Of a stretch of 64,000 nt of DNA, positions 47,701-64,000 are shown piece after piece. Every line of letters begins with the position of its first letter. Position 1 is the first letter of the stretch. The stretch spans positions 186,758,045-186,822,044 of the forward strand of contig NC_135785.1 of the NCBI RefSeq assembly GCF_051106095.1, given 5' to 3'. The notes beneath the pieces were generated by a model, which searched no databases, was not told where the DNA came from, and was given only the letters and a program-made list of their open reading frames with translations. The position numbers and the translations under genes are program-made. This DNA comes from Pogona vitticeps (taxonomy: Eukaryota > Chordata > Lepidosauria > Squamata > Agamidae).

Positions 47701-48627
47701 CATTGCATGCTCATTACTTGACAATACATTGCTTCAGCTTGAAACCCTGCATTTTCCACGTTCTTGTGGTCTAGCACTGTGCAAGAAGTGCCACTTACAA
47801 TTATAGCGGTAAAGACAAAAAATGACCACTTGTAAAACAGGTGAAATGGAGTAAAATTACCTGGCTCCAAGGTTCAAACAAACAAAGATATACCATTACT
47901 TATTTACCTTCAGTTCAGAGCTAATTGCACATGTGATGGTGGGAAACCTATTACACCATTAAATGCCATAACAGCTCTAGTTTCCCATAACATTTAACAA
48001 TGTATCTGTGTGGAGACAGGCAAGGAAAAACACATTCACATAATTACATTCAATAGCTGTTTAACAGTCAAGCTGTTTCAGATGTCCAACCTTACTATGA
48101 ACCATTTTAATCTGATTTAATTGTCAAATTGGTCTAAGTAGGAGGCATATAAAATGAAACAGCACAGAAGTGTACTGTTATGAAAAGTTTACAAAAAACA
48201 TAAAATCCTGGATGGCACAAATTATACAGTGCTAATAAAAACATATCTTTAAGCTAAGTGCTTAACATAAATTGTCCATCCATACATGTAATGCAGAATA
48301 TTTTAACGGGAGAAGAAACAGTCCCTATAAAAATAATGCTATATGGTGCAGAGTGCTTTATTCAGTGTATCTGATGTGAAAGAAATGTTCATAATTCTAT
48401 TTTATCTCCATAAACAGCCTGTTCATTTTATATTGATTCCACATTATATTCCATCCGAAGGCCAAGGTTTTGCCACCAACAGTTTAAAAGGAAGATGAAA
48501 GCAGGAACAGCAGCATAACTGGTACCACCTGGAACCATGTGCTTGCAGGTACCTTGGATATATGCCACATTGCCATGAGTTGTGCTATCATCTTATTATG
48601 GTACCAAATTCCTCTGTTGAGGTCTCT
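44713..48627 (-). other. Likely RPS6KA3 3' UTR
   Basis: The RPS6KA3 stop codon ends at 48628. This 3.9-kb stretch to its left has almost no recognisable repeats, unlike the flanks, which fits a long conserved 3' UTR as in mammals. The polyadenylation site cannot be chosen from sequence alone. Confidence 0.5.
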
Positions 48628-63116
<14,489 letters not shown>

Positions 63117-64000
63117 CTAAAAGATTAAACAAAAACAAACATGACTGTGGCCAAAACGACACACTCCAGAAAAACCTAATCAGATCTACAGCATTTTTTC
63201 TAGAAACTGTGCCTAATCTGACCCCCTTCTGCATTTTTCAATGAATACATCACAATTTTTGGTGACAAATAACCACCCCTTTTTCCTCCAAACAGTTGAC
63301 TGCCCACCCGTTGGCCTCCCTATTGCTCCTGTCCTGAGCACTTGCTATGTCTGTCTCCATCACTGTCTCTTCAAACGCAAAGTACTGATTGCTTTTTTTT
63401 TTTTTAATCACACATCCAAAGATTCATGACTGTGGAAGGGTAGTGGGAGCATGGCAAAACATTTCCTTCATATCACATTATGCCCAGCCTCCAACATGCT
63501 CATGGTGACAAGTAAACATGTCAACCCACACCACAGTATCTCCCACTGTGTGTCTAATTATGCCAGATTAAAACAGAAAATAGCACTATAATTTGGGTAT
63601 GTAATATAAGTGGGATCATGCCTGTCTGCAGCTAACTTGCAGCATCTTTCCAGGCTTATTGCAAAAGTATAGTTTCAACCTGTGATTTCATTTAAAACAG
63701 TGGAGAATTTTTGTTTAAATTCCAGCCATTTATGAAAAATATAAAATAAGAGCCAAAATCTTATTTGTGTAAAGTTACCTGGCACAAACTAATGGCTTCA
63801 TCATCCCATGGCAGTAATATTTAATGCAAATGAATCAAAAGCTTTCTATTTCCCCTTCTCCAGGTGCTAAGGCTCTCTAGAGCTCCCTTTTGCCTAGAAG
63901 AATCTTTTGGAAACCTCAGGACAGGTCATCGGGCTTTTAATAGATCAGGACCACTGGCAGGAATCCTATTTTTGTCAATTCTGTGTTGAGTTCTTTAAGG
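63117..64000. other. RPS6KA3 intron at the right edge
   Basis: I looked for the preceding RPS6KA3 exon (the segment ending before VVHRDL) and did not find it. A T-run lies near 63394. Nothing else recognised. Confidence 0.4.

Noticed and set aside
63770-63840. Possible further RPS6KA3 exon near a GTTACCTGGC sequence
   Set aside because: Minus-strand translation does not give the residues expected before VVHRDL, so the donor-like sequence is taken as chance.

Overview
This is a vertebrate nuclear window, almost certainly from a squamate reptile. Three conserved genes are all on the minus strand, in the order MAP7D2 - EIF1AX - RPS6KA3, which is the order I recall for human Xp22.12. The squamate assignment rests on the repeats. 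There are two copies of the tRNA-headed Sauria-type SINE with the ACCTTT tail, a full-length BovB LINE with an open 1009-residue frame, several CR1 LINEs, a DIRS-type element, and hAT, mariner and Tigger-like DNA transposons. I cannot name the species.

Layout, left to right. 1-7291 is the first intron of MAP7D2, rich in old LINEs, with one SINE and one MITE. 7292-7343 is the MAP7D2 start exon inside a CpG-rich island (about 6950-8200). 8200-19014 is intergenic sequence plus the EIF1AX 3' UTR, whose end I could not fix. 19015-32860 is the complete EIF1AX gene: seven exons encoding 144 residues, the last exon carrying only the final Ile codon and the stop. Its promoter island lies at about 32600-33130, with a solo LTR just upstream. 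33550-48627 is intergenic and RPS6KA3 3' UTR; its left part is a pile-up of nested CR1, MITE, DIRS and hAT insertions, and its right part (44.7-48.6 kb) is nearly repeat-free. 48628-63116 holds the last five coding exons of RPS6KA3 (RSK2), covering the catalytic loop to the C-terminus of the second kinase domain; the gene continues beyond the window.

The genes are housekeeping and signalling genes: a translation initiation factor, an ERK-activated kinase and a microtubule-associated protein. They share no pathway that the sequence reveals and are simply neighbours in an old linkage group. I found no CRISPR array and no bacterial-type operon.

The most unusual items are in the repeats. They are: (1) a 3212-bp BovB that looks whole, flanked by a 7-bp target duplication and inserted into another repeat; (2) a 1.7-kb Tigger-like element (57664-59373) whose interior is a GC-rich array of long near-perfect hairpins and 180-bp and 160-bp tandem units; (3) a DIRS-type fossil with inverted termini, an internal complementary region and a tyrosine-recombinase-like part; (4) an unclassified coding-like repeat present in two copies; (5) nine Tigger-like elements whose sequences differ but share terminal and internal motifs.
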